A stretch of 46,042 bases of DNA, from contig JACRDT010000002.1 of assembly GCA_016212795.1 (NCBI GenBank), positions 1 through 46,042 on the forward strand, given 5' to 3'. The translations under genes were made by a program, and so were the position numbers. Each line of letters begins with the position of its first letter. Positions within the stretch are counted from its first letter, which is position 1. Below, in pieces: positions 1 through 6,689 of the stretch. The notes under the pieces are model-generated. The model was given only the letters and a program-made list of their open reading frames with translations. It did not search any database and was not told the origin of the DNA. The DNA is from Elusimicrobiota bacterium. Lineage in GTDB: Bacteria > Elusimicrobiota > Elusimicrobia > UBA1565 > UBA9628.

Positions 1-45
1 CATACTCGACGTATGCAAGCGACGAGCGACGAAGTTGCAGCCCGA
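1..45 (+). repeat. Partial intergenic palindromic repeat (copy A)
   Basis: The window opens inside a short element: an inverted CATAC/GTATG core around TCGAC, then GCAAGCGACGAGCGACGAAG and GCAGCC. The right half resembles the right half of copy B (124-191) read on the other strand: both have TGC, GACGAGC and GCAGCC in the same order. It looks like the dispersed intergenic repeats common in Geobacter-type genomes. That family link is from memory and unverified. Confidence 0.45.
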
Positions 46-123
46 AAGCGACCGGCCGCGCTCTCAGGGAAATCACTGGGCGAGACCATCGATTCCTCTC
101 AAAAGCGCGGAGGCCCGTCTTCG

Positions 124-191
124 GCCGGCTGCGGTGTTGCTCGTCAGTCGCAGGCGTCCAGCCTTCTCCTTCCTCGCGCCTTGCAGCCGGC
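124..191 (-). repeat. Intergenic palindromic repeat (copy B)
   Basis: A 68-bp element bounded by perfect 9-bp inverted repeats, GCCGGCTGC and GCAGCCGGC. Inside, on the minus strand, are CAAGGCGCGAGGAAGG and GACGAGCAAC. It lies downstream of the molybdenum hydroxylase genes, where no convincing coding sequence is visible, so it may act as a transcript end or a REP-like element. Confidence 0.5.
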
Positions 192-248
192 TCAAATCCT
201 GGCCTCCAGGACCGCAGATATGAGCCGGTCGCAGCACTAGGCTCCGTT

Positions 249-770
249 TCATGAGGATGCCCTTCCCTTCCTCTGTTTCCGTACCGTCTTCACCACCGCC
301 TCGACGATGCTCTGATACCCCGTGCAGCGGCAGAGGTTCCCGGCGAGATGCCGCCGGATGGCCTTCGGGTCGTCCGAGCCTCCAGACCTCACCCAGGCCC
401 ACGAGGACAGGAGGATGCCCGGCGAGCACATGCCGCACTGGGCGGCGGCCTCCTCCATGAAGGCCTTCTGCAGAGGGGAAAGGGCGTTCGGGCTCGCCAG
501 CGACTCGACGGTCTCGATCCGTTTGCCTTCGACGTGGGCGACCGGGATGAGGCAGCTGGGGACCGGCTGGCCGTCCAGGAGGACGGTGCAGGCGCCGCAC
601 TCCCCTTCGCCGCAGCCCTCCTTGGTGCCGGTCAGGCCCAGGTCCTCGCGCAGCACGTCGAGGAGGCGCTTGAAGGGATGGCCTTTGAACCGTGCCGTCT
701 TCCCGTTGATGTTGAACGCAAGCTCCCCCCGCGGGGGGGCTTGCAGCCGGGGGGGCGGATTCCGCTTCAT
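249..770 (-). CDS. 2Fe-2S small subunit of a xanthine dehydrogenase/CO dehydrogenase-family molybdenum hydroxylase
   Basis: A 173-residue iron-sulfur subunit that would pass electrons from the molybdenum site of the partner encoded just upstream. The plant-type 2Fe-2S motif is C53-x4-C58-x2-C61-x11-C73, and the second cluster uses C112-x2-C115 and C147-x-C149 (CRCTGY), as in CoxS/XdhC-type proteins. The ATG at 768-770 overlaps the TGA of the large subunit (ATGA), so translation is probably coupled. No FAD-binding medium subunit is visible in this window; it could lie beyond the left edge or be absent. The N-terminal extension (PPPRLQAPPRGE) is encoded by a GC palindrome (718-757) that resembles one in the CDF transporter gene. 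The substrate cannot be deduced. Confidence 0.88.
   Translation of the reverse strand: MKRNPPPRLQAPPRGELAFNINGKTARFKGHPFKRLLDVLREDLGLTGTKEGCGEGECGACTVLLDGQPVPSCLIPVAHVEGKRIETVESLASPNALSPLQKAFMEEAAAQCGMCSPGILLSSWAWVRSGGSDDPKAIRRHLAGNLCRCTGYQSIVEAVVKTVRKQRKGRASS
718..757 (-). repeat. Intragenic GC-palindrome element, copy 1
   Basis: A 27-bp hairpin (718-744) has 12-13 bp arms of GCAAGCTCCCCCC type. It is followed by AGCC and a run of seven G (plus strand). The same architecture, a 27-bp hairpin then AGC and seven G, is at 14007-14047 in the CDF gene. Here it encodes the PPR-rich N-terminus of the iron-sulfur subunit. Confidence 0.5.
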
Positions 771-3019
771 TGAGATGCTCCCCTCTTCTTCATCAGCCCC
801 GCGCAGATCTTCTCCGGCAGGATGGGCAGGTCCGCGATCAGGAGCCCGGTCGCCGCGCGGACGGCCGCGGCCACGGCCGGGGCCGGGGCGTTCATGGGAA
901 GCTCGCCGATGCCCTTGGCGCCGAAGGGGCCGCGGGAGTAGGGCTTCTCGATGATGTCGAGGACCATCGGCGGGGTGTCCACGGCCGTCGGGATGACGTA
1001 GTTGGTGAGCTGGCCGTTGGCCATCGAGCCTTTGGAGAAGACGGCGTTTTCGATCAGGGCGAAGCCCAGGCCCTGCGCGGTCCCGCCGGCGATCTGGCCC
1101 CTCACGAGGGCCGGGTTGATGGCGCGGCCGACGTCGGTCGCGGTGAAGACGCGCTCCACCGTGACCTCGTAGGTCGTTCGGTCCACGGCGAGGTCCACGG
1201 CGATGGCCTCGTAGCCGTAGGTCCCGTAGGCGTCGCCCTTGTAGGCATCTTCGTCCCAGTGGATCTCGGGGGGCTTCTCGTAGCGCTCCTCGAAATAGAG
1301 CCGGCCCTTGGCGCAGAGCCGGCGGCCGGCGAGCGCGAGGCCCTTCCTGTCGCGGGGGAACGCGCCGTCCGGGGCCACCGCCGCCTTGAGCCTGAGGCTC
1401 GCGCGCCGGAGGAGCTCGCCGATGACCATGGTGGTGCGGCTGGCGACCGTGGGGCCGCTGTCCGGGACCTTGGAGGTGTCCGGCGTCTCGAAGCGCACCA
1501 GCCCGGTCTCGATGCCCAGGGTCTCGGCCACGATCTGCGGCAAGACGGTGCTCGCCCCCTGGCCGATCTCGGTGTTGGCCACGAGCACCGACACGGCGCC
1601 GTCCCGGCCGAACGAGACGGCGGCGCGGCTGGCGAGCATGACCTCGCCGCCGCCCGTGAACCCGGGGCCATGGTGCACCAGGGCCAGGCCGATGCCCTTC
1701 CAGGCCGTCCCGGGCTTCTTGTTCAGGGCCGCGTAGGAGCGGCGTTTGCGCTCGAAGCCGCTGGACTTCACGCACGTCTCCAGGGCCTCGGAGGCGCCGA
1801 CGGACTCCCTGAGGACCTGCCCGGTCGCCAGCACCGACCCTTCCTTAAAAAGGTTGAGGCGCCGGAGCTTGAGGGGGTCGAGGCCCGTCTCGGAGGCGAT
1901 CTTCTCCCAGTGGGCCTCGGCCGCGAAGAGCGTCTGGGGGGCGCCGAAGCCGCGGAAGGCGCCGTTGGGCGGGGTGTTGGTCGCCACGACCTTGGAGCGC
2001 ACGCGCACGTTGGGGCACTCGTAGGGGCCCGTCGCGTGCAGGGTGCCGCGGGAGAGGATCACGGGCGACAGGGTGAGGTAGGCCCCGCCGTCCATGAGCA
2101 CCGAAATGTCCTGGCAGACGAGCCTGCCGTACCTGTCGAGGCCGGTGCGGTGCCGGACGATGGAGGGGTGCCTCTTGGGGGTGGCGGCCATGTCCTCGGC
2201 CCGGTCGTAGATCATCTTCACGGGCTTGCCGCTCTTGACCGCCAGGAGCGCCGCGTGCCCCGCCAGCATGGAGGGGTACTCCTCCTTCCCGCCGAACCCG
2301 CCGCCGGTCGCGGCCTGGATGACCCTGATCCCGCGGCCGGGGAAGACCCGCTTGAGCGATTTCTGGACGTAGTAGGGGCACTGCATCGAGCCGACGACCA
2401 CGATGGTCCCGTCCTTCTCCACCCACGCGGCCATGCCGTTGGGCTCGATGTAGGCATGCTCCTGAGGCGGCGTACGGTACTCTCCTTCGACGATGAACGC
2501 CGCCTCGGCGAAGCCGGCGTTGACGTTCCCTTTTTCGATGAGATAGCTCTTGAATACGTTGTCGTCGCCGCGCAGGAGCTGTCGTTTGGCCAAGGAGTCC
2601 GCGATCGTCAGGACGGGCTCCTGCTCCTCGTAGGCGATCTTGATGCGGCGCGGGGCCTGCCAGACCATGCGCCTGTCGGGGTGCGCCACGAGCAGGATCG
2701 GCTCCATGGCGTGCATGATCCTGCCCGGCGCCAGCAGGGGCTGGTCGGCCTCGATGGCGGCGACGCAGTTCTCGCCCGGGATGTCCGAGGCCTTGGCGAC
2801 CACGCAGTCCTTCCAGGGGCAGCAGGGGTCGAAGTCGATTCTCTTGACGGCGCCGAAGGCGATGGCCGAGCGGACGGTGACGCCGTAGAGGCAGCCGGGC
2901 AGGCGCAGGTCGTCGACGTACTTGGCCGCGCCTCGGAGCTTCTCCTCGGCGTCGAAGCGCGCCACGCTGCGCCCGACCGCGACGCCCATGGTCCCGGGAC
3001 GCTTGCTCATCGGGCCCAT
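767..3019 (-). CDS. Molybdopterin-binding large subunit of a xanthine dehydrogenase-family hydroxylase
   Basis: A catalytic subunit of about 750 residues that would hydroxylate an N-heterocycle, aldehyde or similar substrate at a molybdopterin centre. The N-terminus matches the family (VGRSVARFDAEEKLRG). The GGGFGGKEE loop, NTPPNGAFRGFGAPQ and the terminal GAKGIGE with the catalytic glutamate are all present. It has no CoxL-type AYRCSFR loop that I could recognise, so CO dehydrogenase activity is not supported. I prefer the ATG at 3019 (or 3010). A longer frame reaches 3067, but it would overlap the divergent glycosyltransferase start and consume the AT-rich promoter stretch. It overlaps the small subunit by 4 bp. 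Confidence 0.88.
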   Translation of the reverse strand: MGPMSKRPGTMGVAVGRSVARFDAEEKLRGAAKYVDDLRLPGCLYGVTVRSAIAFGAVKRIDFDPCCPWKDCVVAKASDIPGENCVAAIEADQPLLAPGRIMHAMEPILLVAHPDRRMVWQAPRRIKIAYEEQEPVLTIADSLAKRQLLRGDDNVFKSYLIEKGNVNAGFAEAAFIVEGEYRTPPQEHAYIEPNGMAAWVEKDGTIVVVGSMQCPYYVQKSLKRVFPGRGIRVIQAATGGGFGGKEEYPSMLAGHAALLAVKSGKPVKMIYDRAEDMAATPKRHPSIVRHRTGLDRYGRLVCQDISVLMDGGAYLTLSPVILSRGTLHATGPYECPNVRVRSKVVATNTPPNGAFRGFGAPQTLFAAEAHWEKIASETGLDPLKLRRLNLFKEGSVLATGQVLRESVGASEALETCVKSSGFERKRRSYAALNKKPGTAWKGIGLALVHHGPGFTGGGEVMLASRAAVSFGRDGAVSVLVANTEIGQGASTVLPQIVAETLGIETGLVRFETPDTSKVPDSGPTVASRTTMVIGELLRRASLRLKAAVAPDGAFPRDRKGLALAGRRLCAKGRLYFEERYEKPPEIHWDEDAYKGDAYGTYGYEAIAVDLAVDRTTYEVTVERVFTATDVGRAINPALVRGQIAGGTAQGLGFALIENAVFSKGSMANGQLTNYVIPTAVDTPPMVLDIIEKPYSRGPFGAKGIGELPMNAPAPAVAAAVRAATGLLIADLPILPEKICAGLMKKRGASQ

Positions 3020-3030
3020 TCTACGACTTT

Positions 3031-3064
3031 CAACGTTGGGTGGCAAATAAGCTAATTTATCTGC
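3031..3064. promoter_or_regulatory. AT-rich divergent promoter gap
   Basis: A 46-bp gap between divergent starts contains TAAGCTAATTTAT, the only AT-rich stretch nearby. It can provide -10 elements in both directions. No convincing -35 was identified. Confidence 0.35.
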
Positions 3065-3065
3065 C

Positions 3066-3923
3066 ATGAGACGCAGGAGAGCGCTGGCCCGGCTTTCCGG
3101 CCTGCTGGCCCTGGCGTCCGCGGCCGTGGCCGCCGCGTCGGCGGCCTATCTGCTCTGGCTCCCGGACGTGGCGCCGCTCAAGAAGAGCAATCCCCCGACC
3201 ACCTGCTACATCGAGCTCAGGCGCGAGCAGGCCGAGAGGAAGGGCAGGAAGTTCGAGCTCCAGATGGCCTGGGTCCCCTGGGACCGGATCTCCGAAAACC
3301 TCAAGAACGCCGTCTTCATCGCCGAGGACGACATGTTCTACCGGCACAAGGGCATCGACTGGGAGGCGACCAAGACAGCCTTCGCCAAGGACTGGGAGGA
3401 GAAGCGCCTCGCCTTCGGGGGCAGCACCATCACCCAGCAGGTCGCGCGCAACCTCTACCTCTCGCCCTCCAAGAACCCCCTGCGCAAGGTCAAAGAGATG
3501 CTCATCGCCTACCGGCTCGAGAAGACCCTGGGCAAGAGGAGGATCTTCGAGCTCTACCTCAACATCGCGGAGTGGGGCAAGGGCATCTTCGGCGCCGAGG
3601 CCGCGGCCCAGGCCTATTTCGGCAAGCCCGCCTCGGACCTCACGGTGGACGAGGCCGTGGCCATGGCCGTGGTCCTGCCCAACCCCAAGAGGTGGAACCC
3701 CGCCAAGAAGGGACGCTACGTGGAGCGCAACATGCGCCGCATCATGCAGCGCATGCGCGCCTCCGGCTGCCTGCCGGAGGAGGAGGAGCAGTTCCTGCCC
3801 GTCGAGGAGCTCGCCTTGTCGTCGGGCTCGGTCATCCCCGACGCGGGGACGGAGGGCGAGACGCCCAGGACGGGCTTCGGCTCGCCGTCGAGCGAGGCGG
3901 GCTTCCCTCCCGCGACGCGCTGA
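3066..3923 (+). CDS. mtgA: Monofunctional biosynthetic peptidoglycan glycosyltransferase (GT51)
   Basis: Polymerises lipid II into glycan strands at the periplasmic face of the inner membrane. One N-terminal transmembrane anchor (about residues 10-31) is followed by the GT51 motifs: EDDMFYRHKG with the catalytic glutamate near residue 87, GGSTITQQ, RKVKEMLIAYRLEK, and LNIAEWGKGIFGAEAAAQAYFGK. There is no transpeptidase domain, and the 285-residue length fits MtgA. The last 50 residues are an acidic, proline- and serine-rich tail of no known function. It ends 16 bp before the convergent FecR gene. Confidence 0.93.
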   Translation: MRRRRALARLSGLLALASAAVAAASAAYLLWLPDVAPLKKSNPPTTCYIELRREQAERKGRKFELQMAWVPWDRISENLKNAVFIAEDDMFYRHKGIDWEATKTAFAKDWEEKRLAFGGSTITQQVARNLYLSPSKNPLRKVKEMLIAYRLEKTLGKRRIFELYLNIAEWGKGIFGAEAAAQAYFGKPASDLTVDEAVAMAVVLPNPKRWNPAKKGRYVERNMRRIMQRMRASGCLPEEEEQFLPVEELALSSGSVIPDAGTEGETPRTGFGSPSSEAGFPPATR

Positions 3924-3939
3924 CCGGGAGCCGGGGGAG

Positions 3940-5250
3940 TCAGTTCTTCGGGATGGAGCCCTGCGCGCTCGCCGAGACCCCGCCGCCGTTGCTGTAGGTG
4001 ACGTTCACCTCCATCGCGGCGGCCGGGACGCCGCCCGAGTTCTTGAACGTGAGCGTCGTGCCGGAGAACGTGCAGCCGCCGGTGAAGCAGGAGTAGCTGG
4101 GGCCGCCCGGGGCGCCGATGGTGACGACGGCATCCCCCGAGAGCGAGGAGAAGCTGTAGTTCCCCGAGAAGACGAGCGAATCGCTGAACGAACCGCCGAA
4201 GATGGTCACCTCCGAGGCGTTCTCGATGATCTTGCTTGCGTAGTTGAGGTAGAAGCAGGGCGAAAAGCTGAGGGAAGTGGAGCCGCCGCAGACGCCGCCC
4301 GAGCAGGTCCCGACGTTGCCGATGACGCTGTCGTAGTGCGCGGTCGCGCCGGACCAGTTCTGCAGGTCCGCCCATTTGGAGATGCCGTCGGCGACGGCGG
4401 AGGCCGAGTTCTGAACGGTCTGGGAGGCGGTGTCCGTGATGGCGGAGTTGTCCTGGGTGACTTCCGAGACCGACTGGGTGTCGGAGACGTCGCCGAGCGC
4501 GCCCGCCGTGGCCTGGCCGGACGCCTCCGAAGGCGCGCTCTGGTCCGAGGAGGCCGACCCGCCGCCCCCGCCGGTGTCGTTGGATTTCTCGTCGGACTTG
4601 GGCGCCAGGGGGCCCGTGATGGCGGCGATCTGCTCCGGCGTGGCCAGGACCGGGTCGGAGGGGACCTGGCCCTTCTCGGCCGAGATCAGAGAGCCCGCCC
4701 GGTCGGCCGTCTTCTCGACGCCCGCGTTGGACAGCCCGAAGCTGCCGGCCGGCGCGCCGGCGTTGTTCTGCGCCCCGGGGCCCATGAGGAGGACCGTGGA
4801 CTTATTGTCGTCGGCCACGCCCGCCACGATGGTGCCTCGGATGCCGATGACGCCCACCGGGAGCTTGACCTTCATGTTGGAGGGGGTCTCGCGCGCGATC
4901 TTGCCGGTCACGAACCGGAAGACCCCCTTGGTGACCCGGGCCGTGACCTTGCCGGCGCCGGTGGCGGGGTCGTAGACGAACTCGTCGAGGACCATGGAGG
5001 TGTTGGGGCCGATGGTGAAGACCGTCTCGTCGAGGAGCATGACCTGCATCCTGCCCTGGGCGTCGGTGGTGACCTTGTCGCGAAGGAATACCTCCTTGCC
5101 GCTCTCCATGACGCGGCCGACGGCGCCCTGGACCGGGGCGAGGGCGACGACTTGGCCGCGCACCGCCGCCGCGGCGCCGATCTTGGCGAACTGCGCCCGG
5201 GCCGGGGCGGCGAAGAGGAGGATGCCGAGCAGGACGAGTCGATGATTCAT
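3940..5250 (-). CDS. Exported FecR-domain protein
   Basis: A 436-residue exported protein with signal peptide MNHRLVLLGILLFAAPARA. A FecR domain spans roughly residues 25-165: VRGQVVALAPVQGAVGRV, then LRDKVTTDAQGRMQVMLLDETVFTIGPNTSMVLDEF, then GVIGIRGT. Classical FecR proteins relay signals to ECF sigma factors, but stand-alone FecR proteins beside CHASE2 cyclases are probably envelope proteins of unknown role. The middle (about 200-290) is low-complexity Gly/Ser/Thr/Gln. The C-terminal third contains paired cysteines and beta-rich repeats. The start lies one base after the stop of the TPR/barrel gene, so the two form one operon divergent from the adenylate cyclase. Confidence 0.8.
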   Translation of the reverse strand: MNHRLVLLGILLFAAPARAQFAKIGAAAAVRGQVVALAPVQGAVGRVMESGKEVFLRDKVTTDAQGRMQVMLLDETVFTIGPNTSMVLDEFVYDPATGAGKVTARVTKGVFRFVTGKIARETPSNMKVKLPVGVIGIRGTIVAGVADDNKSTVLLMGPGAQNNAGAPAGSFGLSNAGVEKTADRAGSLISAEKGQVPSDPVLATPEQIAAITGPLAPKSDEKSNDTGGGGGSASSDQSAPSEASGQATAGALGDVSDTQSVSEVTQDNSAITDTASQTVQNSASAVADGISKWADLQNWSGATAHYDSVIGNVGTCSGGVCGGSTSLSFSPCFYLNYASKIIENASEVTIFGGSFSDSLVFSGNYSFSSLSGDAVVTIGAPGGPSYSCFTGGCTFSGTTLTFKNSGGVPAAAMEVNVTYSNGGGVSASAQGSIPKN

Positions 5251-5251
5251 G

Positions 5252-6652
5252 TTACCACCCCCACCGATAGGTTATGAGCGACGAGAGCTTGTTGTTGTCG
5301 TAGGCGTAGTTCGTGACCGTGGACTCCGCGCGGTAGTACTCGTAGGTCTGCGTGAAGACGAGATCCTTGAGGTACTTGTGCGCCAGGCCGAGCGGCACGC
5401 CGAAGGTCAGCCGGGCCCGGTAGGTGATGTCCTCCCGGAGGTTCCTCCCGATGGCCGGGTCGCGGGCGTCGTAGAGGTCGAAGTTCATGGCGAGGCCGGT
5501 CAGGAAGAACATCCCCTTGCCGAGGAGCAGGGCGTGGTTGACGTGGACGGCGTGCCGGTCGAAGGCGTTGTAGGTGTTCCTCGGCGGGGCGTTCTTGGCC
5601 GAGAAGGTGTAGCCGCCGTGGACCCTCATGATGGGCGAGAGGATGTAGCCGACGCCCCACGCGAGGTCCCATTGCTCGCCGCTCCTCTCCTCGGCCGCGG
5701 CGACGTCGAGCGTCTTGGCGAAGACGTCGTCGGTCATGCGCGCCTCGAAGTCGGCGGCGAGCCGCTCCGTGATCTTGCGGTCGTACCGGATGCCGAAGGA
5801 CGAGCGCTCCAGGAAGTTGTCCTCGTGGAGCGTGACCTGGCCCCACGTGACCTTCGGGGTGATGTGGTTGCGCCCGTACTTGAGGACGGTGCCAAGCTCC
5901 AGGCTGACGGCCTGGAGCTCGAGCTTGTGATGCACGGTCTGCTCCGTGCGGTACCAGCCGAGGCCGCCGAAGACCTCGTGGCCCTGCTGGGTGCCCGGGT
6001 CGTAGGTGATGCGGGCGTTGCCCATGCCCACGAAGGCGGTGTCCGCCGTGTCGGGATGGGCGGGCGTCAGGGCGATGAAGTTGTTGTTGACGAGCAGCTG
6101 CTCGGAGGCCGGGGCCGCGGTGCGGTTGGAGTCGTAGTCGAAGCCGAAGCCCGCCGAGAGGTCGACGTGGGTCTTGCGCCGGCGCTTGTTGATGAGCCGC
6201 TTGTATTCCTCGAGCTCCGAGCGCAGGTTGTCCGGGAGGGAGAGCCCGGTGAGGGTGTTGAGCTCGCGCTCGGCCTCGCCGAGGTTGTCGAGCCGGTAGA
6301 GGACCAGGGCGTAGAGGAGCCTCACCCGGTGGAGGCCCGGGTTGACCATGAGGATGCGCTCCAGGGTCCCGATGGCGCCCTTGAGGTCGCCGGCGGCGAT
6401 CTGGGATTGGGCGAAGCGGTAGTTGAGGTCCACGTTGTCCGGATCGGCCAGGACGGCCTCGTAGGTCACGGCCGCGCCTTCCACGGGCTTGCGCTGCGCC
6501 GCGGCGTCGGCGGCCCGGCGCTGCTCGGCCTGGGCCTCGGCGCGGCTGGCCGGCTCGCGGCCGATGGTCTCCTCGGCGCCGGTGGGCTGGGGGGGCGCCG
6601 CCGCGAAGGCCGCCGCGTGCGCCAGGAACAGCGTATGGAAAATCAAGTTCAT
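5252..6652 (-). CDS. TPR plus outer-membrane beta-barrel protein (Slam/DUF560-like)
   Basis: A 466-residue exported protein. A signal peptide and an Ala/Glu-rich linker lead into two to three TPR-like repeats (about 60-160: VTYEAVLADPDNVDLNYRFA, then GAIGTLERILMVNPG). The rest is a run of alternating amphipathic beta-strands ending in YRWGW, the aromatic C-terminus typical of BAM substrates. The TPR-plus-barrel layout resembles surface lipoprotein assembly modifiers, but I cannot confirm the family. The start is supported by a minus-strand TGTACA-17 bp-TAAAAT promoter whose -10 ends only 8 nt before the ATG, with no Shine-Dalgarno, so the transcript may be leaderless. It is co-transcribed with the FecR gene. 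Confidence 0.7.
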   Translation of the reverse strand: MNLIFHTLFLAHAAAFAAAPPQPTGAEETIGREPASRAEAQAEQRRAADAAAQRKPVEGAAVTYEAVLADPDNVDLNYRFAQSQIAAGDLKGAIGTLERILMVNPGLHRVRLLYALVLYRLDNLGEAERELNTLTGLSLPDNLRSELEEYKRLINKRRRKTHVDLSAGFGFDYDSNRTAAPASEQLLVNNNFIALTPAHPDTADTAFVGMGNARITYDPGTQQGHEVFGGLGWYRTEQTVHHKLELQAVSLELGTVLKYGRNHITPKVTWGQVTLHEDNFLERSSFGIRYDRKITERLAADFEARMTDDVFAKTLDVAAAEERSGEQWDLAWGVGYILSPIMRVHGGYTFSAKNAPPRNTYNAFDRHAVHVNHALLLGKGMFFLTGLAMNFDLYDARDPAIGRNLREDITYRARLTFGVPLGLAHKYLKDLVFTQTYEYYRAESTVTNYAYDNNKLSSLITYRWGW

Positions 6653-6660
6653 AGGGAAGG

Positions 6661-6689
6661 ATTTTACAATGAATCATTCTCTTTGTACA
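6661..6689 (-). promoter_or_regulatory. Sigma-70-type promoter for the TPR/barrel-FecR operon
   Basis: Minus strand: -35 TGTACA (6684-6689), 17-bp spacer, -10 TAAAAT (6661-6666). The expected transcription start falls at or next to the ATG at 6652. Confidence 0.5.

Noticed and set aside
224..240. 17-bp match between 224-240 and 31878-31894 (GCCGGTCGCAGCACTAG)
   Set aside because: There is no extension on either side and no structure; it is near the length expected by chance in 46 kb of GC-rich DNA.
767..3019. Annotation of the molybdenum enzyme as aerobic CO dehydrogenase (CoxL)
   Set aside because: The diagnostic CoxL active-site loop was not seen and no coxM-type gene is present in the window.
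770..3055. Long open frame on the strand opposite the molybdopterin subunit, and similar long antisense frames elsewhere (for example 5247-8864 minus, 26326-28698 minus, 41995-43890 minus)
   Set aside because: They are Arg/Pro/Gly/Ala-rich, have no recognisable domain and run antisense to genes with clear motifs; this is expected in DNA of such high GC content.
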